Shown piece after piece: positions 56,955 through 64,000 of a DNA stretch of 64,000 nt. Source of the DNA: Rahnella bonaserana (GTDB taxonomy: Bacteria > Pseudomonadota > Gammaproteobacteria > Enterobacterales > Enterobacteriaceae); NCBI RefSeq assembly GCF_019049675.1, contig NZ_JAFMOW010000064.1, positions 124,001 through 188,000 of the forward strand, in the 5' to 3' direction. Positions within the stretch are counted from its first letter, which is position 1, and each line of letters begins with the position of its first letter. Position numbers and translations under genes: made by a program. The notes beneath the pieces were generated by a model. That model searched no databases. It saw nothing but the letters and a program-made list of their open reading frames with translations, and was not told the origin of the DNA.

Positions 56955-58015
56955 TCTCTTCCGTGCCCTTTCAGTACATTGTTGATATCGCGCATACTGC
57001 TGTCATCCTGCAACATCTCTTCCAGCCATTCAGTCAGCGTCATCGCCGCCCAGCGCGCTGCGCGCTCCATGAGAAAAGGCACCGGGCTTGATGGTTCAGT
57101 CTGGCGGAAGAAATGGGCAATCGTCAGCATCTGGCTAATGGCAAGATCCCGTGACATGGTCTGTTTTTGGGTGTTATTCATCAGCGATCGGGGGTCAGTG
57201 TCCGGCTCATTGTCGTAAGGCGTTAATACGTTTAGCGTCATGACGTCGTCATAAGCCGGGGCCACACGGTCAAACAGACGTTGCACAAACTCCTGCATTT
57301 CGGCGGTGGCACTGCGAACCTGGCCCATGGCCAGAGAATCCGCATGAGGATTCAACTGAGCGTACGTAGCCTCAAACTGGTCCAGTGCGGTCTCCACCTG
57401 TTTCAATACTTCGCTCTGCGCCGCGATCTTTTGCGAGTCCAGTGTGGCGGCCCAACGGTTGAAGGTATCCATCGAGAAATCATCCTCGCTGCCTCGTTCC
57501 GCGGCGCTTTCTGGTTTCATCGTCACACGGTGCTGATAAGCGAGGACTTTGCGCCAGTGATCCAGCGTGCTTTCCATCTGACCGAACAGAGGATAACAAT
57601 GCAGCATCTGCGCCAGCTGACGGTCAAGGCGATTGATCATACCGTGTCGGATCGCGATACCGTCCTCATCCAGCACCGGCCAACCGTTTTGCCAGTAAGT
57701 CTGTACAAACGGTGTCATAAAGCCGACCCCTTCCAGCAAGCCGTTGATCCCATTTTGCTGACTCAAACCTTCGATCAGCCAGCAGGCAACCTGCAAATCC
57801 TTGCTTTCTTTCCGTAATACCTGCGAACTCAAGCGGACAACTTTTCCCCAGTCAGCTTTCCGCAATTCAGTGGCCCACTCTCCCTGCGGTAAATAATCGG
57901 GATCGCTTTCCCGCGCCTCACGGATTTCGTTATAGACTTGCTCATATTCTATGTTTCGCCCGGCAGGCTGGTCATTACTGACCGGAGCGAGCAACTGTTC
58001 AACATCTATTATCAT
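56951..58015 (-). CDS. tssA: T6SS baseplate/sheath protein TssA
   Basis: The 354-residue protein starts MIIDVEQLLAPVSNDQPAGRN and has the ImpA_N domain (about 5-130: NIEYEQVYNEIREARESDPDYLPQGEWATELRKADWGKVVRLSSQVLRKESKDLQVACWLIEGL). The rest is helical and ends EWLEEMLQDDSSMRDINNVLKG. This is the short TssA type. The frame is open far upstream through the PAAR gene, but those residues are noise; the ATG at 58015 lies 11 bases after the PAAR stop. It primes sheath assembly on the baseplate. Confidence 0.9.
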   Translation of the reverse strand: MIIDVEQLLAPVSNDQPAGRNIEYEQVYNEIREARESDPDYLPQGEWATELRKADWGKVVRLSSQVLRKESKDLQVACWLIEGLSQQNGINGLLEGVGFMTPFVQTYWQNGWPVLDEDGIAIRHGMINRLDRQLAQMLHCYPLFGQMESTLDHWRKVLAYQHRVTMKPESAAERGSEDDFSMDTFNRWAATLDSQKIAAQSEVLKQVETALDQFEATYAQLNPHADSLAMGQVRSATAEMQEFVQRLFDRVAPAYDDVMTLNVLTPYDNEPDTDPRSLMNNTQKQTMSRDLAISQMLTIAHFFRQTEPSSPVPFLMERAARWAAMTLTEWLEEMLQDDSSMRDINNVLKGHGRE

Positions 58016-58026
58016 TTCGGTACACT

Positions 58027-58326
58027 CTATGAAATCAGTACGGTCGGACAACCCACAACAATGGTTCCACCATGCGCGGTGCTGTCGCCCATACGCGCGG
58101 CGGGTTTTCCGCCTATCAGCACTTTTGTACTGCCCATCACGACGGAATCTGGTGGACCCACACACACCGCCATCGATCCCACTGTCGCGGCAGGCATTCC
58201 GCCGATGAGTACCGTGGGTGTTCCGGGAGTGGTCAACGGCCCGCCAACGTGCGGGATCGGCGGTAAGCCTGGCGTGACCATCGGGCAAATATGCATATCT
58301 CCAACACGGGCGGCGGGTTGTCCCAT
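58027..58326 (-). CDS. T6SS spike-tip PAAR protein
   Basis: The 99-residue protein contains repeated PAAR motifs (PAARVGDMHICPM, MPAATVGSMAVCVG, PAARMGDSTAHGG) that form the conical tip sitting on VgrG; Cys and His residues are likely zinc ligands. It has no toxin extension. The ATG at 58326 shares one base with the stop of the upstream gene (TGATG). It is encoded with vgrG and the accessory gene as a spike module. Confidence 0.93.
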   Translation of the reverse strand: MGQPAARVGDMHICPMVTPGLPPIPHVGGPLTTPGTPTVLIGGMPAATVGSMAVCVGPPDSVVMGSTKVLIGGKPAARMGDSTAHGGTIVVGCPTVLIS

Positions 58327-58841
58327 CAGTAGCCCCCCTGCGCGGCACGCCATTCAGCCAGCAATGTTTGTGCGCCTTTCAAAGGTGGGTCTTCTGCCGC
58401 AATTTCTATGCTGAGCAATTTCAGCGCACACAGCAGCATCAGGCGGGACAGATGTGGTTCAGGGTAAACCGCATCAAATTCTGCAGGCGTCATGCTGCCG
58501 TCCATCCAGAAAAGCGATAAACCGAGTGCGCCAACCGGGGTATCGAATCCCAATTTTTCTGCCAGCTGAAAAACACGAAAACGTCGGGCATCATCACGTT
58601 CTGCCAGCCATTGCTGTATTTCACTGGCGCATTGCTGCACCGGCTGTTCATGTGATGTCATGTGGTTGAGAGTCTGTTGCAATGCCCAGGCCATCAGTTT
58701 TTCCTGCGGAGAATCGGCAACTATGCTTGCCAGCGCATCTTCCCATTTTTCAGCCATCATCAGTTGCGAGGCGTTTTCAGCACCGCTTTGCAGCGAGTTA
58801 TAAACAGCAAGCGCTTCAGGCGTGAGCAGTTGTTCTTTCAT
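58326..58841 (-). CDS. T6SS-linked accessory protein between VgrG and PAAR
   Basis: The 171-residue protein is mostly helical and acidic (NASQLMMAEKWEDALASIVADSPQEKLMAWALQQTLNHM, DARRFRVFQLAEKLGFDTPVGALGLSLFWMDGSMTP). Proteins of this kind occur between vgrG and PAAR genes in enterobacterial T6SS loci (I think they are classed as DUF6931, but this is from memory). The start at 58841 uses GAGGA, which overlaps the vgrG stop. A role in loading PAAR onto VgrG is a reasonable guess from position. Confidence 0.65.
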   Translation of the reverse strand: MKEQLLTPEALAVYNSLQSGAENASQLMMAEKWEDALASIVADSPQEKLMAWALQQTLNHMTSHEQPVQQCASEIQQWLAERDDARRFRVFQLAEKLGFDTPVGALGLSLFWMDGSMTPAEFDAVYPEPHLSRLMLLCALKLLSIEIAAEDPPLKGAQTLLAEWRAAQGGY

Positions 58842-58854
58842 GTGATGTATTTCC

Positions 58855-60768
58855 TCAGCCAATCATTGTCACGCCGCCCTTGATCTGGGTCATACCACTC
58901 CCCTGAACAGTGACCATCGCGCCTTTAAGTTCTGCTGTACCCTTCCCTTCTATCTTGATTGTCGTGCCACTCAGCGTAATGCCGGAAGGAGAAAGGGTGA
59001 TTTTGCTGCTACCGACTTTTAATTCGATAGACTGGGTGGACTCAATGACACAGGCTTTGTCCGCTTTGACCGTGCTACCGCCACCGCTGATTTTCAGCTG
59101 ATGATTGCCGCTGCTCAGGCTTTCCTGCAGGTTGCCTTTAATATCCAGGCTGTAATCGCCCTGCTTGAGCGTCAGACTTTCATTCCCTTTGGTTAACTCA
59201 GTCGTACGGTTCTCACCAATGGTTTCAGTGACGTTTTTGGCAATGTCGGAAATCACATCGTTTTTTACCGTCAGCAACAGATCGCGTTGCGAGGTGATGA
59301 TCAGCCGTTCTGCGCCTTTTTTATCGTCAAAGCGCAATGCATGCCCTTCTTCTACACTGGCGTTAAGCGAACTGCGTGACACGAATCCGGCGTGATTTTT
59401 TTCTTCCGGCAAGCTCAGCGGTGGTTTGTTTTGACCATTGAATACCGTACCGGTCACCAGTGGATAATCCGGGTTGCCCTGCACGAAACTGACCGTGACT
59501 TCGCTGTTGACGCGAGGCAGGAACACGGCACCAAAGCGCCCGCCAGCCCAGGGTTGTGAAACCCTTACCCAGCAGGAACTGCCGTCGTCGTGTTTATTTT
59601 CCCCGTCCCAGGGGAACTGAATTTTGATGCGACCGTATTCGTCTGTATGGATTTCTTCTGATTTGGGGCCCACGACTACTGCCGTGAGGATACCTGCGAT
59701 TTCAGGCTGCTTCGTAAGACACGCGGGACGCCAGGCGAGGCTGTCTTTCAGCACGGTGAGTTCGCAACTGAAATCAGGGCCGCTCTGATCAATGCTGCTG
59801 GAAGCCTGTATATGTAAAGACTTAATTCGGTAATCGCCCGGGCATGAAGGATGAGCGCTCAGGTGGAATTTATCGCCACAGCCTAACCACCAGATGCTGA
59901 CGTCTGCATAAAATTGCTGGTTGTCTGACTCAAGCTGTTCCATTTTCAGCCGTGCCCCCGATTGCAGCAGTTCACGTTTTTCATGGCCATCAGTGTCAAC
60001 ATAGCTGACACCCGGCACCGCATATTCAGCCACCACGGCCTGAGAACCGCCTTCAACACTGGCTGCCTGGACCATGTTAAAACCCTTCAGCAATACGGAC
60101 GATGCCGCCAGAGAAGAGCACGCCACCCAACTCAGGATCCCGACACCATCACCCCGCCCTGCCTGAGGCATAAAGGGCAGTTCTGCCGTTTTGCCGGTCT
60201 GGTGGCTGGAAGGATGATCGGCCAGCACCAACGTGTGTTGTCCGGCGTCGTGCTGGAAGTAGTAATAAATGCCTTCCTGCTCAAGTAATCGACTGATGAA
60301 ATCAAAATCGGATTCACGATACTGGATGCAATATTCACGCGGCGTATATGTCCCGCGCAAACGTAAATCAATGTGATTGATATTCTGCTGACGCAGCAGC
60401 TTGCAGACTAAATCCGGCACGGTAATATTTTGAAAGACCGCCAGATTTCGTCCCAGGCGCAACAGCGCCATACGCGGCTCCAGCGTACCGGTGAAAGTGC
60501 TGAGGCCATCGGTGTTGTTGTCTTCTTTGATGTTCGTCAGCACACCGTGAACGTACCGTTTTTGATTGCCACGACCAATCTCGCAGGCAATTTCATGCCC
60601 GAGAAAACGGCCCATCTGACCGGTAATTAACGATGTACGAAACTGAATCTGATAGCGGAAGGTGTCAGAAAACTGCTCATCCCCTTCGATATGCATCAAC
60701 GTTAGTTGATCCGCAGCGCTCCCGACAAAGCGGATAAACCGGTTGTCTTGCCCCAGTAAGTTTGACAT
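58855..60768 (-). CDS. vgrG: T6SS spike protein VgrG (TssI)
   Basis: The 637-residue protein has the VgrG order: gp27-like part (YQIQFRTSLITGQMGRFLGHEIACEIG, EYCIQYRESDFDFISRLLEQEGIYYYFQHD), gp5-like OB part (DEYGRIKIQFPWDG, SCWVRVSQPWAGGRFGAVFLPRVNSEVTVSFVQGNPDYPLVTG), and a C-terminal beta-helix (about 480-637). It ends in the needle with no extra toxin domain. It follows tssG by three bases and is followed by the accessory and PAAR genes. Confidence 0.95.
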   Translation of the reverse strand: MSNLLGQDNRFIRFVGSAADQLTLMHIEGDEQFSDTFRYQIQFRTSLITGQMGRFLGHEIACEIGRGNQKRYVHGVLTNIKEDNNTDGLSTFTGTLEPRMALLRLGRNLAVFQNITVPDLVCKLLRQQNINHIDLRLRGTYTPREYCIQYRESDFDFISRLLEQEGIYYYFQHDAGQHTLVLADHPSSHQTGKTAELPFMPQAGRGDGVGILSWVACSSLAASSVLLKGFNMVQAASVEGGSQAVVAEYAVPGVSYVDTDGHEKRELLQSGARLKMEQLESDNQQFYADVSIWWLGCGDKFHLSAHPSCPGDYRIKSLHIQASSSIDQSGPDFSCELTVLKDSLAWRPACLTKQPEIAGILTAVVVGPKSEEIHTDEYGRIKIQFPWDGENKHDDGSSCWVRVSQPWAGGRFGAVFLPRVNSEVTVSFVQGNPDYPLVTGTVFNGQNKPPLSLPEEKNHAGFVSRSSLNASVEEGHALRFDDKKGAERLIITSQRDLLLTVKNDVISDIAKNVTETIGENRTTELTKGNESLTLKQGDYSLDIKGNLQESLSSGNHQLKISGGGSTVKADKACVIESTQSIELKVGSSKITLSPSGITLSGTTIKIEGKGTAELKGAMVTVQGSGMTQIKGGVTMIG

Positions 60769-60771
60769 GTT

Positions 60772-61719
60772 TTATTTTCCTTCCCGGCAGACGGGTAAAC
60801 GAATTTTATGCAGCTCAGCCGCCGGAGAAGTACCAAGGCAAATATCCAGCCCGAGTTGCCCGTTCCCCAATGGCGTAACGACGTTTGATTTATTCTCAAT
60901 AAGCAGGTCGATGTCGAAATCCAGTCCCTCACCGACATATTCGCGAATATGCGACCATAACTTTTGGTAATGCTTTCCCTTTGGTAAAAACTGACCTGCG
61001 TTATGCATCGGCACCGGCCCCATAGTGACCGTAAAATGTGCCTGCCGGTCCCAGTAGACACCGCCCAACATCGGGGCGACCGCCAGCGGTTGAGCCGCAT
61101 TCCCCAGACAGCAACAAAGCGCGGGTTCCATCGCTTGCCATCCGCCGGTGAAAGGCGTAACTTTCACGCCGACCGAGAAAAGGTGCTTAAACCAGGTTTC
61201 AAAATTGACCATTGAGCGGACTGAATGCGCAAAAAGGTCGGCAAATTGCTCCTGCTGTAATGAAGGCGAGCTGTTTGTCACGCCGGATAACGCACGTAGC
61301 GCCGTACTCAGCGGGCGTGTTACACAGAATTCCGCCATCGCGTAGTAGTGATATTTCTGCCAGGCGAGATAACGCAGGCTATGTAAACGGTGATTAAAAA
61401 TATCGAGGAAAGCTTTGGCGGTAACATCTCCGTGTCGGTAGTAACGCTCAATCATCCATTCGGTATACACCGTCGGTAACGCACCCAGTGTCCCCGTCAG
61501 CCCGTGTCCTGATACTTCAACCTGCCACCGCTGCTCTTCAAGCAGTGTCACTGTGGTAATTTCACCTTTCGGCGCATCCAGCGAGAGCGGCGAGACAAAA
61601 TAAAGCTGTTCTTCGAGCACCTTCTTGCTGTCAGTCCATTGCCGGCGGGTCAGCCTGCGCAGCATGGTGCGTACCTGCTGGAAAAAGTTATGCGGGCTAA
61701 GAACTTTATTCAGATCCAT
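60772..61719 (-). CDS. tssG: T6SS baseplate protein TssG
   Basis: The 315-residue protein has the TssG pattern: NFFQQVRTMLRRL at the start, then GLTGTLGALPTVYTEWMIER and AKAFLDIFNHRLHSLRYLAWQKYHYY. The ATG lies ten bases inside the tssF end. TssG forms the baseplate wedge with TssE and TssF. Confidence 0.93.
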   Translation of the reverse strand: MDLNKVLSPHNFFQQVRTMLRRLTRRQWTDSKKVLEEQLYFVSPLSLDAPKGEITTVTLLEEQRWQVEVSGHGLTGTLGALPTVYTEWMIERYYRHGDVTAKAFLDIFNHRLHSLRYLAWQKYHYYAMAEFCVTRPLSTALRALSGVTNSSPSLQQEQFADLFAHSVRSMVNFETWFKHLFSVGVKVTPFTGGWQAMEPALCCCLGNAAQPLAVAPMLGGVYWDRQAHFTVTMGPVPMHNAGQFLPKGKHYQKLWSHIREYVGEGLDFDIDLLIENKSNVVTPLGNGQLGLDICLGTSPAAELHKIRLPVCREGK

Positions 61720-63512
61720 AACAGTCGTCCTGCACGAACTGGCCAGGTGCGTGCTGTTTCATCGCGGCCATCGATGCAGGTCACTACGCGGGTAAAACTG
61801 TTGACTGGGGAATACAGCGCCAGGAAGCAGTCGATAAACCGGCACAACAAAAAATACTCAACCTCTTCGGCAGCCTCACCGGCAAAGGTCATACGAATTT
61901 CAATGCCGCGCGCCATTGAACGGGGATCCTGAGGGTTCAGGCGGGCAACAACGGGGCTGGCGCTGACGCTTTTAATCAGATTAATCAGACGGCTAATGCC
62001 CGGATTATCCGTAAAGTTGTACAACGCCAGGGATTCTTTGAGCACGCGTGCGCCTTCCGGCCCACTGATCAGCATATGATTGAGCGAAAGCTGAGAGATA
62101 AGACGCCAGCGAGTGGCCTGTTTTACCGGCGGTCTGACCGGCAGCGTCGGACGTGTCAGCGCGATAATTTTCATGCCCGCAATCGGCAGTTCTGATTCAA
62201 AATCGCCCTCAGGATCGCCGTTACGCATAGCGGCGGGCACATCCCGGTTGGTGCAGGACAGATTCAGACTGACAATATCGCAACCGGGCACCAACGGTTT
62301 TTCTCCGCGGTCAGAAAAAGCGATAAACAACGTGGACGCCACGCCCTCATCGAGCAGGGTTTCACGACGCATACATTGCCAGAAAAGCCCGGATTCACCG
62401 TTGCTGGCCGAATGATCCAGCCCAAACAGCGGATAGATCGGGCGGGAACGGGTCTCATTGCCCTGCATATCCATCGCACTGACGCTGTCCACAGACCACA
62501 CTTCCATTGCATTCTGATAACGGATGTCCGGGATCACCGGATATTCAGCGGTTTCATGGTCAGGCGAAATCGGCTCAGCACGATGCGCGAACAGGTTAAT
62601 CGCCGGGGTGCAATTGAGCAGGAACAGATTTTCATCCACCGTACCGGCTATCTTTTCTAGCTGCCGCACCATAGCGCAGCGATTAAATTTCACCACCAGT
62701 GACAAATCTGTCTGTCCACCAGCGACCATTGCCGCGGGCAGCGGCATATCAATAAAATGAAACTTTTGCGGGAAGAAGAAATAGTCTTGCAACAAACTGT
62801 GCGTTGGCGAAACCCGTGAGTCCCCTGACAACAACCCTTCATCCTCGCCAAAGCCCACGGCATGTATCGCCTGCGGCGACAAGGTATGACAGTGGTCTTG
62901 CGCAAAAAGAGACAGGCTCTCCACCTCACTGCACAGCAAGGTATATAAGATGTTAACGATGGTGCTGGCACCACGCAGATGGACCCTCAACGTCTCCGCC
63001 GCCAGGGTAGCTCCCGGCCAGACTGACAGCTGCATTTTCAGGCTCCAGCTCATGTCATCATCATCGAGATGCAGACTGGCTTTATACAGACTGACCGGCT
63101 GAAGTGTCACCGGATAGGTGGTGCGGAAACGACAAATCTGCCCGTTGATCGGATGAGAATATAAAGCGGTACCGGCGTCGATACGGTTACTGGCCGTCAG
63201 CGCACCCACTTTACTATCCGGCAACATTTGCACGATGCACACAGAAGGAAAAGGACGCAGAAACTGCGGTGCCAGAACGGTCAGTAATGCATCGGTGACT
63301 TCAGGCATATCCTCATCGAGTCGCTGCTGAATTTGGGCGGTCACCAGGGCAAAAGACTCAATTATCCGCTCAATATGCGGATCTTCTGAGGTTCCTTCTG
63401 ACATGCCCAAACGTCTGGCGACCTTGGGAAAATGATGTGCGAAGGCCTTCCCCTGCGTTTTCAGGTAAGCGAGTTCATTCTGATAATAAGAAATTAATTT
63501 TTTCGCTAACAT
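61710..63512 (-). CDS. tssF: T6SS baseplate protein TssF
   Basis: The 600-residue protein starts LISYYQNELAYLKTQGKAFAHHFPKVARRLGMSEGTSEDPHIERIIESFALVTAQIQQRLDEDMPEV, the conserved TssF start, and continues with YPVTLQPVSLYKA and LVPGCDIVSLNLSCTNRDVP. It is the main wedge protein of the baseplate. It overlaps tssG by ten bases and follows tssE by 12 bases. Confidence 0.94.
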   Translation of the reverse strand: MLAKKLISYYQNELAYLKTQGKAFAHHFPKVARRLGMSEGTSEDPHIERIIESFALVTAQIQQRLDEDMPEVTDALLTVLAPQFLRPFPSVCIVQMLPDSKVGALTASNRIDAGTALYSHPINGQICRFRTTYPVTLQPVSLYKASLHLDDDDMSWSLKMQLSVWPGATLAAETLRVHLRGASTIVNILYTLLCSEVESLSLFAQDHCHTLSPQAIHAVGFGEDEGLLSGDSRVSPTHSLLQDYFFFPQKFHFIDMPLPAAMVAGGQTDLSLVVKFNRCAMVRQLEKIAGTVDENLFLLNCTPAINLFAHRAEPISPDHETAEYPVIPDIRYQNAMEVWSVDSVSAMDMQGNETRSRPIYPLFGLDHSASNGESGLFWQCMRRETLLDEGVASTLFIAFSDRGEKPLVPGCDIVSLNLSCTNRDVPAAMRNGDPEGDFESELPIAGMKIIALTRPTLPVRPPVKQATRWRLISQLSLNHMLISGPEGARVLKESLALYNFTDNPGISRLINLIKSVSASPVVARLNPQDPRSMARGIEIRMTFAGEAAEEVEYFLLCRFIDCFLALYSPVNSFTRVVTCIDGRDETARTWPVRAGRLLWI

Positions 63513-63524
63513 AATTAATACCTG

Positions 63525-63941
63525 TCATTCACGCAGAGAAAATTGACTGATTACATCGTCCCATATAAGCCGGTAGCGAACTTCACCAGTTAAAGTCTCA
63601 GCGTCAATAATGAATGAACACAAACTTCCTTGCTCATTTCCTGGTGTAACACTGATGTTTTTCAACCTCGGCTCAAAGCGTTGTAATGCGATTTCAATAC
63701 GTGACTGCATGATGGCATTACGTTCAAGGCGAGGTGTATTGCTGGCAAATACATCACTCACACCATAATTAAGAATGGATTCATTAATTAATGGCGTTTT
63801 ATCAATTCGATAACTTCTGGGGCGTGAACACAAAAGCAGCAACATCTCTTCAATTAACATGCTGCTTTTGTCTTCGGCCACATCAGGACAGTTTTGGTCT
63901 TTCGGATTATCATCAGACAATTGCTGTAATAAACTTTTCAT
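63525..63941 (-). CDS. tssE: T6SS baseplate protein TssE (gp25-like)
   Basis: The protein of about 138 residues has the gp25-like pattern: SILNYGVSDVFA, then RIEIALQRFEPRLKNISVTPG and GEVRYRLIWDD. Its start is ATG 63941 or GTG 63947; no good ribosome-binding site decides between them. A hairpin immediately upstream separates it from the genes beyond the right edge. Confidence 0.9.
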   Translation of the reverse strand: MKSLLQQLSDDNPKDQNCPDVAEDKSSMLIEEMLLLLCSRPRSYRIDKTPLINESILNYGVSDVFASNTPRLERNAIMQSRIEIALQRFEPRLKNISVTPGNEQGSLCSFIIDAETLTGEVRYRLIWDDVISQFSLRE

Positions 63942-63956
63942 TAACACACCATGAAA

Positions 63957-63981
63957 CAGTGCATGCCGAAAGCATGCACTG
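63957..63981 (-). terminator. Hairpin upstream of tssE, possible end of an hcp or sheath transcript
   Basis: CAGTGCATGC-CGAAA-GCATGCACTG is a perfect ten-pair stem with a five-base loop, followed on the minus strand by TTTCATGG. In many T6SS operons such a hairpin follows hcp and reduces transcription of later genes, so an upstream tss gene is expected beyond 64000. Confidence 0.6.
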
Positions 63982-64000
63982 ATGATTTGAAAATTACAGC

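Noticed and set aside
58016-58348. Long upstream extension of the tssA frame through the PAAR gene
   Set aside because: The extra residues (Arg/Gly/Trp-rich) are the PAAR gene read in the wrong frame; TssA homology starts at MIIDVEQLL.

Overview
The window looks like a chromosomal segment of a gamma-proteobacterium of the order Enterobacterales. DcuS, DcuR, class I fumarase, Mtr, Kup, MntR and SitABCD all read as close relatives of the E. coli or Yersinia proteins. The mixture of genes (rhamnoside-type sugar cluster, soluble fumarate reductase, type VI secretion) suggests a Yersiniaceae-like genus such as Rahnella, Ewingella or Serratia. The genus is an inference from gene content only. I saw no rRNA, tRNA, CRISPR array, insertion sequence or integrase.

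Left part (1-8.7 kb): the tail of an M24-peptidase-like gene and a flavin reductase, a small zinc-ribbon protein, a YghA-like short-chain dehydrogenase and an RcnB-family periplasmic protein. Then comes a sugar cluster: an AraC-type regulator divergent from a GH78-like glycosidase, a GPH-type symporter and a LamB/ScrY-like porin with an N-terminal coiled coil. The glycosidase has no signal peptide, so the likely route is porin, symporter, then cytosolic hydrolysis.

8.8-19.1 kb is a C4-dicarboxylate/fumarate module: DcuS-DcuR sensor pair, ApbE flavin transferase, a three-domain soluble fumarate reductase (old-yellow-enzyme domain, FMN-binding domain with a DxxTGAT flavinylation site, FAD domain), a DASS dicarboxylate exchanger behind a perfect FNR box, and class I fumarase. 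Together they would import dicarboxylates, convert malate to fumarate and reduce fumarate with NADH in the cytosol when oxygen is absent.

19-30.7 kb holds separate small units: a DUF3750 protein, a short-chain dehydrogenase, a TetR repressor with two matching palindromic operators and an alpha/beta hydrolase under its probable control, an MFS exporter, an ABC-F ATPase preceded by a strong-RBS leader ORF and hairpin, a pirin, the tryptophan permease Mtr, a GNAT acetyltransferase, a 59-residue protein and a second flavin reductase.

30.7-46 kb: the manganese/iron transporter operon sitABCD divergent from mntR with a clear MntR box between them; two small secreted or lipid-anchored proteins; a ROK regulator-MFS-HAD phosphatase group resembling E. 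coli ybjI/ybjJ; a glyoxalase-fold protein; a serine hydrolase; a polar amino acid ABC transporter; a lipoprotein with a low-complexity tail; and the potassium importer Kup.

46-64 kb, all on the minus strand, is a type VI secretion operon: tssE, tssF, tssG, vgrG, an accessory gene, PAAR, tssA, tssJ, tssK, tssL, tssM, tssH(clpV), a VasL-type gene, then an AT-richer aspzincin metallopeptidase (probable effector) followed by a frame-disrupted coding remnant. tssB, tssC and hcp are not in the window and probably lie beyond the right edge.
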